DNA of 31,714 nt from a virus: the IMG/VR virus record IMGVR_UViG_3300035670_000887, positions 1 to 31,714 of that record. One strand, given 5' to 3'. Below, piece after piece: positions 20,615 to 27,485 of this stretch. The notes under the pieces are model-generated. The model did no database searches, was not told where the DNA came from, and saw only the letters and a list, made by a program, of their open reading frames with translations. The position numbers were made by a program, and so were the translations under genes. The number at the start of each line of letters is the position of its first letter. Within the stretch, counting starts at the first letter, position 1.

Positions 20615-20865
20615 AGACACCAATGCAGAAGTACATCCTTGAACTCCGCAAGAGGCGGAACATAGCGGTGTACGGAAAGAATACGGAAGCAGCACAGGCG
20701 TACAACATTAGCTTGCTGATTGCGGAACGCTACCTTCAGATGGAGCGCAACGCTATTGAATCGGCTTGCACTTGGGGATTCGTTTGCAAGAACCAATACA
20801 AGTCAGTCATCACATCAGGAGAACAATACTTTAAAGAGAAATACAATGAGGATATTTATTGTTAA
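20611..20865 (+). CDS. Hypothetical phage protein
   Basis: An 84-residue basic, helical protein starting by ATGA overlap with the exonuclease. LELRKRRNIAVYGKNTEAAQ and LIAERYLQMERNAIESACTW are its main helices. Two Cys residues are in the C-terminal half. No family with known function was recognised. Confidence 0.6.
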   Translation: MKTPMQKYILELRKRRNIAVYGKNTEAAQAYNISLLIAERYLQMERNAIESACTWGFVCKNQYKSVITSGEQYFKEKYNEDIYC

Positions 20866-21022
20866 GGAATTGCATGGCTATGAAGCTTGGGACATTGCAT
20901 TCTTTACCAACCGAGAAGCGGCAGAAGAATGCAAGAAGTATTTGGATTCTATGTACAACGATGATGATTACTTCATCCACGAATTAGAAGTTAAAGAAAC
21001 CTTTAACACCAACGAGAAATGA
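20846..21022 (+). CDS. Hypothetical small protein
   Basis: A 58-residue alpha/beta protein starting at ATG 20846 inside the end of the previous gene (20-base overlap). MRIFIVKELHGYEAWDIAFF followed by the helix NREAAEECKKYLDSMY resembles small phage proteins with a strand-helix fold. Function is unknown. The stop overlaps the next start by ATGA. Confidence 0.55.
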   Translation: MRIFIVKELHGYEAWDIAFFTNREAAEECKKYLDSMYNDDDYFIHELEVKETFNTNEK

Positions 21023-21240
21023 AAGCAACACTTGAATACAACCTACCTGATGAGCAAGAGGAGTTCCAAGATGCAGTCAATGGTGCTAAATGGAAGTACG
21101 CTATGTGGGTAATGGATAACGAACTGCGAGCTTTGACCAAGTACGCTCCTGATTCAATGCCTGATATGGAACACGAAACGTATGAGAAGATTCGCAACAC
21201 CCTACACCGCATCCTAAACGAAAACGAACTAAACCTATGA
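21019..21240 (+). CDS. Conserved small phage protein
   Basis: A 73-residue helical, acidic protein beginning MKATLEYNLPDEQEEFQDAV and NGAKWKYAMWVMDNELRAL. This MKATLExNLPxExEEF pattern recurs in many phages and prophages, but no function is known to me. Stop and start overlaps (ATGA) are present on both sides. Confidence 0.65.
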   Translation: MKATLEYNLPDEQEEFQDAVNGAKWKYAMWVMDNELRALTKYAPDSMPDMEHETYEKIRNTLHRILNENELNL

Positions 21241-21503
21241 GAGAGCAATTTATGCGTATCGCAATGGCGAGGCTACGCAGCACCTATCCGTTTAAACCCC
21301 AACGCAGAGCGGTTGCAGCTCGTATGTGGGTAAGCCATCTTGAACGCTACGCTATGAAAGAATGGCAACGTGAACAAATGCGCCAAGTTCGTGGATGCTC
21401 TGCCCACGCAGCACAACAGGAGTGGGAACTGCAAGAAGAAGAACTCAACAAGCGAATGGACATAATCGGGCAGAACGGCAATACAGGCGAACACTATGAG
21501 TAG
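21237..21503 (+). CDS. Hypothetical basic protein
   Basis: An 88-residue protein with a very basic N-terminal half (RLRSTYPFKPQRRAVAARMW) and a Gln/Glu-rich C-terminal helix (HAAQQEWELQEEELNKRM). It could bind nucleic acid. No family was recognised. It overlaps the glycosyltransferase start by eight bases. Confidence 0.5.
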   Translation: MREQFMRIAMARLRSTYPFKPQRRAVAARMWVSHLERYAMKEWQREQMRQVRGCSAHAAQQEWELQEEELNKRMDIIGQNGNTGEHYE

Positions 21504-22437
21504 ACCCTTTGTCCTTGCCTTTCACAAGGTCAATTCAGGCGTAAGCTATCACCGTGTGTTTGCGCCACTAATCTGCCACCACGATGCGGACGTGATGTTC
21601 ATTGAGAAGATTACGGATGTTGAACCTGATATGTGGGCAAAGGTCACGCACATCTTCGCAAGCCGTGCATTCCCTGTTGAGCCGTTTGCCGACTTCGTGA
21701 AGCTCTGCCGAAAGGAAGGCATCAAACTAATCGTTGACCAAGACGATTGGTGGGTGCTACCTCCTAACCATCCCCTCAACGGATTCTTCGGTACGCAGAT
21801 GAAAGAGCGCATAATACGTTCAATGAAAGCAGCAGACGAGGTATGGGTGACCAACAAGCACCTCGCCTCAAAGGTGAAGAAGTACAACACCAACATCCGA
21901 ATCATCCCCAACGCCATCAGCGTACCCACTTGGCAGATAAACCGCCAACCCTCCGACAAAGTAAGATTCGGATACATCGGAGGCAACCATCACCAAGCGG
22001 ATGTCAAAGCATCTACTATTGACCTTACTGGATACGAAGCGTTTGTTGCTGACGTGGATGGCTACCCCGAAATGATGAAAGCACCATACAAGCTCAACAC
22101 CTTCCCCCCGAACTCATACCATCGCCTGTATGACTTCTTTGACGTGAGCCTTGTGCCTTTGGTAGGTTCGGAGTTTGCCAAGTGCAAATCCCATTTGAAG
22201 ATGCTTGAGGCTGGATTCAGCCGTTGCGCCCTAATAGTGAGCAACACGCATCCCTACACGCCCTACATCACCAAAGACAACTGTATTGCCATCAATCACC
22301 CATCGGAATGGGCAGGAGCAATCAAGAGGCTAAACGATAACCCCAACCAAGTCCAAGACCTTGCAGATTCGTTATACGAGTTCGCACAAGACTTCACGAT
22401 GGACAAAATAAACGAACTGCGATGCTTTACATTGTAA
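21496..22437 (+). CDS. Glycosyltransferase, GT-B fold (GT4-like)
   Basis: A 313-residue protein with the two-domain layout of GT-B enzymes. In the N-terminal half are VDQDDWWVLPPNHPL (Asp83, Asp84) and DEVWVTNKHLASKVKKY. The linker IRIIPNAISVP and VRFGYIGGNHHQADV are typical of the start of the second Rossmann domain. In the donor site, KSHLKMLEAGFSRCALIVSN (about 231-250) is the expected sugar-nucleotide-binding segment. It should transfer a sugar to DNA, a virion protein or a host glycan; the acceptor is unknown. It overlaps the GT-A gene by 16 bases, so the two probably act together. Confidence 0.75.
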   Translation: MSRPFVLAFHKVNSGVSYHRVFAPLICHHDADVMFIEKITDVEPDMWAKVTHIFASRAFPVEPFADFVKLCRKEGIKLIVDQDDWWVLPPNHPLNGFFGTQMKERIIRSMKAADEVWVTNKHLASKVKKYNTNIRIIPNAISVPTWQINRQPSDKVRFGYIGGNHHQADVKASTIDLTGYEAFVADVDGYPEMMKAPYKLNTFPPNSYHRLYDFFDVSLVPLVGSEFAKCKSHLKMLEAGFSRCALIVSNTHPYTPYITKDNCIAINHPSEWAGAIKRLNDNPNQVQDLADSLYEFAQDFTMDKINELRCFTL

Positions 22438-22949
22438 CCCCTTGCTCACGCCCACAAAACCTCAAGTACATCAGGCAGCACATTCCTGAATGGGCAACGT
22501 GGGTTGTGATGATGGACGCAAATTGCGACTTCAAGGAAGCAACAGGCGCAAGCGTAACCCACTACTCAAAGCAGACAGGATACTGGGGACACCCACTACG
22601 CAATGAGTTCCTTGACCTTTACGCAGAACATTTCACACAAGATGACTGGGTGTACTTCTTGGACGATGACAACATCCTACACCCAAAGTTCAACGAGCAA
22701 TGGTCAACCATTCACAACCTTGACTCATCCATAGTCACGTGGGGACAAGAGGGAAGGCTACGCCCTACCGACCAACCAAGAGTCGGAAACATAGACACCG
22801 CCTGCTTTATGTTCAAACCCTACCACGTTCCAAAGATTAGATTCAATGACACCTACGAAGCAGATGGAACCTTTGCAGAGGCCGTAGCCAAGCAAGGAAC
22901 ACTTATCTGCGTAGATGCCTACCTTTGCTATTATAACGCTCTGCGATGA
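22422..22949 (+). CDS. Glycosyltransferase, GT-A fold
   Basis: A 175-residue protein with a nucleotide-sugar-binding start (MLYIVTPCSRPQNLKYIRQH), the acceptor-side HYSKQTGYWGHPLRNEFLDL, and a DxD-type metal motif in VYFLDDDNILHP (Asp81-83). Later IVTWGQEGR and GNIDTACFMFK fit the donor/acceptor loops. It is short for the fold, a minimal catalytic domain. The function is paired with the adjacent GT-B enzyme. Confidence 0.75.
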   Translation: MLYIVTPCSRPQNLKYIRQHIPEWATWVVMMDANCDFKEATGASVTHYSKQTGYWGHPLRNEFLDLYAEHFTQDDWVYFLDDDNILHPKFNEQWSTIHNLDSSIVTWGQEGRLRPTDQPRVGNIDTACFMFKPYHVPKIRFNDTYEADGTFAEAVAKQGTLICVDAYLCYYNALR

Positions 22950-23206
22950 AGAACCACACAAAGGTCTACCTGAAGGCAATGGGCTACGATACAACTGACT
23001 TTGTGCCTTGCGAGGTGTGTGGAGCCAAAGCCGTAGACATACACCACATTGAATCTCGTGGTATGGGAGGGAGCAAACAGGCGGACACCATAGATAACCT
23101 GATGGCTCTATGCCGAGATTGCCACATCACATACGGTGACATCAAGCAACACAAAGAGATGCTTCAAGCAAGACACAAATACCAACTATCTAAAAGAGTT
23201 ATTTAA
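22946..23206 (+). CDS. HNH endonuclease
   Basis: An 86-residue HNH nuclease with zinc-binding CEVC (22-25) and CRDCH (56-60), and the catalytic core VDIHHIESRGMGG (His33-His34) with Asn51 in DTIDNLMALC. HNH proteins beside terminase genes assist DNA cleavage during packaging, which suits its position two genes before the small terminase. A free-standing homing-type nuclease is the alternative. It starts by ATGA overlap with the GT-A gene. Confidence 0.85.
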   Translation: MKNHTKVYLKAMGYDTTDFVPCEVCGAKAVDIHHIESRGMGGSKQADTIDNLMALCRDCHITYGDIKQHKEMLQARHKYQLSKRVI

Positions 23207-23208
23207 TT

Positions 23209-24282
23209 ATGAAACGAGTACCTATCTCGCAGGTTATTCCTAACCCGACCAACCCACGCATCATCAAGGATGACAAGTTCAAGAAGCTAACGAAGTCCAT
23301 CCAAGAGTTTCCGCAGATGCTTGAGCTGCGCCCTATCGTGGTGGATAGCAATATGGTCGTTCTTGGCGGCAATATGCGCCTGAAGGCTTGCATTGCAGCA
23401 GGGCTTAAAGAAGTGCCTATCATCGTAGCGGACAACCTAACCGAGCAGCAACAGGCGGAGTTCATCATCAAAGACAACGTAGGCTTCGGAGAATGGGATT
23501 GGGACTTGCTCGCTAACCAATGGGACGTAGAGGCGTTAGAGGATTGGGGGCTTGAGCTTCCGTTTGACAATACCCCTGTGCTTGAAGCCGAAGAGGATGA
23601 CTACGAAGCACCATCCGAAATACAAACGGACATCGTATTAGGTGACCTGATAGAGATAGGCCAACACCGCCTGCTATGTGGGGACTCTACCGATAGCGAT
23701 GCAGTTGCAAGGTTGATGAACAATGAAACGGTAAATCTGCTCACCGACCCACCTTATGGCATTAACGCAAACAAGCAAACGCTTGGAAGCGGTAAGAAGC
23801 AATTTCATCGTGGTGAATCTTGGGACGCTGAAGTTCCTGATTTTTTCTACATTCTTGAATTTGTAGAAAAGGCAATTATTTGGGGAGGCAATTATTTTAC
23901 CAATAGACTTGAGCCAAATAATGATTGGTTATGTTGGCACAAAAAAAATGACAATTTAAGCTTTTCAGAATTTGAACTTGCTTGGACTAATCTTGGAAAT
24001 AACTGCCGACATCTATCTCATCATTGGGGCAAGGAAACAAAACTGCATCCAACAATGAAACCCGTCAAGGTAATTGAATGGTGTATTGGTATGCTTGATT
24101 CAAAACCTATCCTTGACATTTTTTGTGGTAGCGGCTCTACAATGGTAGCAGCACACCAACTTAACCGTAAGTGCTATGGTATGGAACTTGACCCGAAGTA
24201 CTGCCAAGTGATTGTAGACCGAATGCATAAACTTGACCCATCACTTGAAATTAAAATAAACGGCAAACCGTATGGCAAATAA
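23209..24282 (+). CDS. ParB-domain fused DNA methyltransferase (N6-adenine/N4-cytosine type)
   Basis: A 357-residue protein with an N-terminal ParB/sulfiredoxin-like domain (about 1-95: VIPNPTNPRIIKDD, LRPIVVDSNMVVLGGNMRLK). The C-terminal amino-methyltransferase has DPPY at 180-183 (motif IV) before the SAM-binding FCGSGS at 305-310 (motif I), the beta-class order. It methylates DNA at unknown sites and probably protects phage DNA. The central segment, about 23810-24110, is clearly richer in A/T than the rest, which suggests a swapped target-recognition part. It overlaps the small terminase gene by 11 bases. Confidence 0.88.
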   Translation: MKRVPISQVIPNPTNPRIIKDDKFKKLTKSIQEFPQMLELRPIVVDSNMVVLGGNMRLKACIAAGLKEVPIIVADNLTEQQQAEFIIKDNVGFGEWDWDLLANQWDVEALEDWGLELPFDNTPVLEAEEDDYEAPSEIQTDIVLGDLIEIGQHRLLCGDSTDSDAVARLMNNETVNLLTDPPYGINANKQTLGSGKKQFHRGESWDAEVPDFFYILEFVEKAIIWGGNYFTNRLEPNNDWLCWHKKNDNLSFSEFELAWTNLGNNCRHLSHHWGKETKLHPTMKPVKVIEWCIGMLDSKPILDIFCGSGSTMVAAHQLNRKCYGMELDPKYCQVIVDRMHKLDPSLEIKINGKPYGK

Positions 24283-24619
24283 TGACATCCTTAAAAAGGC
24301 AATGCTTGAGGCTTTGGAGAAATCTTTAGGTGTTGTCACCTCTGCCTGCAAGACGGTGGACATCTCAAGAGAAACGCACTACCGATGGATGCGTGAGGAT
24401 GCTGACTACAAAGCAGGAGTTGAAGCACTATCAGACGTTGCCCTTGACTTCGCAGAAAGCCAACTCCACAAGCAAATCAAAGACGGCAACTCAACCGCCA
24501 CAATCTTCTACCTAAAGACAAAGGGCAAGAAGCGTGGGTACATAGAACGCCAAGAGGTAGAGGTGGCATCAGGCAAGATGTTCCAAATAGAGGTGCTTGG
24601 GGAAGATTCAGACCAATAA
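24272..24619 (+). CDS. terS: Terminase small subunit
   Basis: A 115-residue protein with an N-terminal helix-turn-helix (LEKSLGVVTSACKTVDISRE, then THYRWMREDADYK), a central helix (VALDFAESQLHKQIKDGN), the TATIFYLKTKGKKRGYIER segment typical of phage small terminases, and an acidic tail. It recognises the packaging start site and activates the large subunit, whose gene overlaps by 23 bases. Confidence 0.8.
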   Translation: MANNDILKKAMLEALEKSLGVVTSACKTVDISRETHYRWMREDADYKAGVEALSDVALDFAESQLHKQIKDGNSTATIFYLKTKGKKRGYIERQEVEVASGKMFQIEVLGEDSDQ

Positions 24620-25754
24620 GGTATTCAACCACCTAAAGCGCAGCGACAAGAAGATAGTCGTTGAGCAGGGCGGAACCCGAAGCGGAAAAACGTACAACAT
24701 CCTGCTTTGGGTAATTTTCTATTATACGGACCAACATACGGACAAGACGATAACAATCTGCCGTAAGACGTTCCCATCGCTTCGTGCTTCGGTAATGCGT
24801 GACTTCTTTGAAATACTGCGTAGCCACGACCTGTACCGTGAGGAGTACCACAACAAGTCAAACCACGAATACTACCTCAACGGTAACTTGGTTGAGTTTA
24901 TCAGCCTTGACCAACCACAAAAGATACGAGGCCGCAAGCGTGACCTGTTGTACATCAACGAGGCCAACGAGCTAACGTACGAGGATTGGCAGCAGCTCAT
25001 CCTGCGTACCGAAGGCAGGGCAATCCTTGACTACAACCCTTCGGATGCGTTCCATTGGATTTACGACAAGGTGGTTACCCGTGATGACTGCGACTTCTAC
25101 CAAACGACCTACCTTGACAACCCGTTCCTTGATGCAGGCATCAAAGCCGAGATTGAACGCTTAAAGGAAACGGACGAGGACTATTGGCGCATCTACGGCT
25201 TGGGCGAGCGTGGCATGAGCCGTGCCACCATCTTCCAATTCGGGATGAATGAAATACCTGCTGATGCAAGCCTACTCGCTTATGGGATGGACTTCGGCTA
25301 CACCAACGACCCGACCTCGCTTGTAGCGGTGTACAAGTCGGGTGACAACCTGTATGCCGATGAACTCATCTACCAAACAGGACTCACCAACCCAGACATT
25401 AGCAACCGACTCAAAGACCTAAACCTTGACAGGCGCACGGAAGTATTTGCGGACTCTGCTGAACCCAAATCCATTGAGGAGTTGCATCGCATGGGGTGGA
25501 ACGTAAAGCCCACGCAGAAGGGCGCAGATAGCGTTATAGTGGGTATTGACGTGCTGAAGCGACACAAGCTATTCGTGACCCCACGAAGCAACAACCTAAT
25601 CAAGGAACTTCAGAACTACAAATGGGTAGAGGACAAGAACGGCAACCTCCTCAACAAGCCCATAGATGCGTTTAACCACGCCATTGATGCAATGCGGTAC
25701 GCAACATACAACAAGCTCTCACGCCCCAACTACGGGCGGTATGCTATACGCTAA
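24597..25754 (+). CDS. terL: Terminase large subunit
   Basis: A 385-residue packaging motor and nuclease. The ATPase has Walker A GGTRSGKT (25-32) and Walker B DLLYINE (116-122) with coupling residues NYNPSD-like in LDYNPSDAFHWIY. The RNase H-like nuclease has YGMDFGYTNDPT (about 225-236), VFADSAEPKSIEEL and the final acidic site DAFNHAIDAMRYA. It pumps DNA into the prohead through the portal and cuts it. The start appears to be TTG 24597: a stop lies at 24588-24590 and the first in-frame ATG is well past the Walker A motif. The overlap with the small subunit suggests translational coupling. Confidence 0.93.
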   Translation: MGKIQTNKVFNHLKRSDKKIVVEQGGTRSGKTYNILLWVIFYYTDQHTDKTITICRKTFPSLRASVMRDFFEILRSHDLYREEYHNKSNHEYYLNGNLVEFISLDQPQKIRGRKRDLLYINEANELTYEDWQQLILRTEGRAILDYNPSDAFHWIYDKVVTRDDCDFYQTTYLDNPFLDAGIKAEIERLKETDEDYWRIYGLGERGMSRATIFQFGMNEIPADASLLAYGMDFGYTNDPTSLVAVYKSGDNLYADELIYQTGLTNPDISNRLKDLNLDRRTEVFADSAEPKSIEELHRMGWNVKPTQKGADSVIVGIDVLKRHKLFVTPRSNNLIKELQNYKWVEDKNGNLLNKPIDAFNHAIDAMRYATYNKLSRPNYGRYAIR

Positions 25755-25774
25755 TTTTAAAAGGTTATTTGAAT

Positions 25775-26473
25775 ATGGAACTGAAGGTCATAGTACCCAC
25801 CTCACTATCTGAAATCACCCTTGACCAATACCAACGCTTTGCACGGTTGGAGGGTGACGAGGAGTTCCTCACCCATAAGATGCTTGAAATCTTCTGCGGT
25901 GTGCCTTTGGCGCAACTGCCGAACGTCAAGTTCTCAAGCGTAGCAAATGTGATGCGCCACATCAACACGATGTTTGAGGAGAAGCCATCACTCAAGCCTA
26001 CGTTCACGATTGGTGAACAGGAGTTCGGATTCATCCCCAACCTAGAAGACATCACCTTTGGCGAGTACGTTGACCTTGACAACTACATGGGCGATGTGCA
26101 GAACCTCCACAAGACGATGGCGGTGTTATACCGACCTGTCACGGAGAAGGCAGGCAAGCGATATGCCATTGAGCCATACGAGTCAGCGCAGAAGTATGAG
26201 CAGCAGATGAAGGATGCTCCAATGGATGCGGTAATGGGTGCATCGCTTTTTTTTTGGCGTTTAGGAAACGACTTGTTGGTCGCTACCCTGACCTCTTTGG
26301 AGAAGGAGAAAACGAGTACACAAGCGAAGCCCAATTCGGACGTAAGTGGGGATGGTATTCTTCCTTCTATCAGCTCGCTCAAGGAGATGTTACAAGATTT
26401 GACCGAGTCGGAAGGCTTGGTATTCACGAAGCCCTTACCTTTCTCGTTTTTGAAAAAGAGCGAATTGATTTAG
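25775..26473 (+). CDS. Tail assembly chaperone, zero-frame product
   Basis: A 232-residue helical protein with ITLDQYQRFARLEGDEEFLT, IFCGVPLAQLPNV, a central FIPNLEDITFGEYVDLDNYM and DVQNLHKTMAVLYRP, recognised as a type common after terminase or tail genes in Bacteroidota phages. At residue 158-160 a run of nine T allows a -1 shift into the frame ending at 26502. Without the shift, translation continues with FFWRLGNDLLVATLTSLEKE and DGILPSISSLKEMLQDL, which also look conserved. It would be the counterpart of lambda gpG, assisting tape measure and tube assembly. ATG 25775 is preferred to the upstream TTG 25769. Confidence 0.7.
   Translation: MELKVIVPTSLSEITLDQYQRFARLEGDEEFLTHKMLEIFCGVPLAQLPNVKFSSVANVMRHINTMFEEKPSLKPTFTIGEQEFGFIPNLEDITFGEYVDLDNYMGDVQNLHKTMAVLYRPVTEKAGKRYAIEPYESAQKYEQQMKDAPMDAVMGASLFFWRLGNDLLVATLTSLEKEKTSTQAKPNSDVSGDGILPSISSLKEMLQDLTESEGLVFTKPLPFSFLKKSELI
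26248..26254 (+). promoter_or_regulatory. Slippery site for -1 ribosomal frameshift
   Basis: A run of nine T at 26247-26255. In the zero frame it reads C-TT TTT TTT TGG, so T-TTT-TTT at 26248-26254 is a canonical X-XXY-YYZ heptamer in the correct phase. A shift by -1 enters the frame that ends at 26502, whose stop overlaps the next start by ATGA. No strong stem-loop immediately downstream was confirmed by eye. Confidence 0.7.
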
Positions 26474-26502
26474 AACGCAAGCAAATAGCAAAAATTAAAT
26501 GA
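26254..26502 (+). CDS. Tail assembly chaperone, -1 frameshift extension
   Basis: This frame encodes about 82 residues joined by frameshift to the first 160 residues of the 25775 protein, giving about 242 residues. The extension contains EAQFGRKWGWYSSFYQLAQG and GIHEALTFLVFEKERIDLER. I recognise this KWGWYxxxYxLAxGD pattern as a free-standing or frameshifted partner of this chaperone in other phages. Only a TTG could start it independently. Its stop at 26500-26502 forms an ATGA with the next gene. It corresponds to the T part of lambda gpGT. Confidence 0.7.
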   Translation: MAFRKRLVGRYPDLFGEGENEYTSEAQFGRKWGWYSSFYQLAQGDVTRFDRVGRLGIHEALTFLVFEKERIDLERKQIAKIK

Positions 26503-26966
26503 GGCAGTTTTACGACATCACGACCAAGCTTAAGGACACCCTTGAAGCCCATAGCCAAGTCAACGTAGTGACTACGGGTGACCTGTTTGACATTGACCTG
26601 AACAAGCAGACCATCTTCCCTTTGAGCCACATCATCATCAACCAAGCAACATTTGAAGGCCAAATTGTACGCATGAACGTAAGCCTCGTTTGTATGGACT
26701 TGGTAGATGAAACCAAAGAGAACCCTCGTGACCAAGCAGAACCGTTCTACGGCACGAGCAACGAACAGGACATTCTGAACACGCAGCTTGCCGTCATCAA
26801 CGATGTGGTGACCGAACTACGAAGAGGCACGTTGTACTCGGACTTGTACCAGTTGGATGGCTCGGCATCAGCAGTACCCTTCAGCGAGCGTTTTGAGAAC
26901 TTGCTTGCGGGATGGACTGCTACGTTTGATGTGCTTCTTGCTAACACCGAAATAAGCGTTTGCTAA
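26499..26966 (+). CDS. Tail completion / terminator-like protein
   Basis: A 155-residue protein of a type frequent in Bacteroidota phages: MRQFYDITTKLKDTLEAHSQ, VNVVTTGDLFDIDL, FPLSHIIINQATFEGQIVRM, EQDILNTQLAVINDVVTEL and FENLLAGWTATFDVLL. The helix-strand layout and size fit tail terminator or completion proteins that cap the tail for head joining. That function is inferred. It is translationally coupled to the frameshift product and is one base from the next gene. Confidence 0.6.
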   Translation: MRQFYDITTKLKDTLEAHSQVNVVTTGDLFDIDLNKQTIFPLSHIIINQATFEGQIVRMNVSLVCMDLVDETKENPRDQAEPFYGTSNEQDILNTQLAVINDVVTELRRGTLYSDLYQLDGSASAVPFSERFENLLAGWTATFDVLLANTEISVC

Positions 26967-27485
26967 ATGGCACGGAAGGAGTTGTTGGATGCGGTCTTGA
27001 CCAAGTTTGCTAAATACGTTATTCAGCAAGCGAAGAACAACCTTACCCGCAACAAACGCAACTCATCCAAAGACTTGTACAACTCCTTGTCCTACGATTT
27101 GAGCGTGGGGGAAAATTCGTTCTCCTTGAGTTTTAAGATGGAGGACTATGGCGAGTACCAAGACAAGGGTGTTAAGGGCGCAAAAAGCACCTATGCAAGC
27201 GCAGCAGGCTCTCCATACAAATACACCAACAAGATGCCTCCCGCAAGTGCGTTTAGCCAATGGGTAGTACGCAAGGGGCTGGAAGGAGTACGCAACAAGC
27301 AAGGGCAGTTCGTGAAGCGCAAGAGCTTGCAGTTCGCTATTGCTCGCAGCATCTACGAGAAGGGTATCCCCGCCACCAAATTCTTCAGCACACCTTTTGG
27401 CATTGGATTCAAGAGGCTACCGCCCGATATCGTGCAAGCATTCCAACTCACCGAAGAAGACCTTAAAGCATTTACAAGAAAATGA
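26967..27485 (+). CDS. HK97 gp10-like head-tail or neck protein
   Basis: A 172-residue basic protein directly after the 26499 gene. VIQQAKNNLTRNKRNSSKDL, LSLSFKMEDYGEYQDKGVKG and the C-terminal helix (LQFAIARSIYEKGIPATKFF) match the gp10-like pattern, where a strand pair followed by GxYxDxG precedes a basic loop. The family helps form the head-tail interface. The stop overlaps the next start by ATGA. Confidence 0.6.
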   Translation: MARKELLDAVLTKFAKYVIQQAKNNLTRNKRNSSKDLYNSLSYDLSVGENSFSLSFKMEDYGEYQDKGVKGAKSTYASAAGSPYKYTNKMPPASAFSQWVVRKGLEGVRNKQGQFVKRKSLQFAIARSIYEKGIPATKFFSTPFGIGFKRLPPDIVQAFQLTEEDLKAFTRK

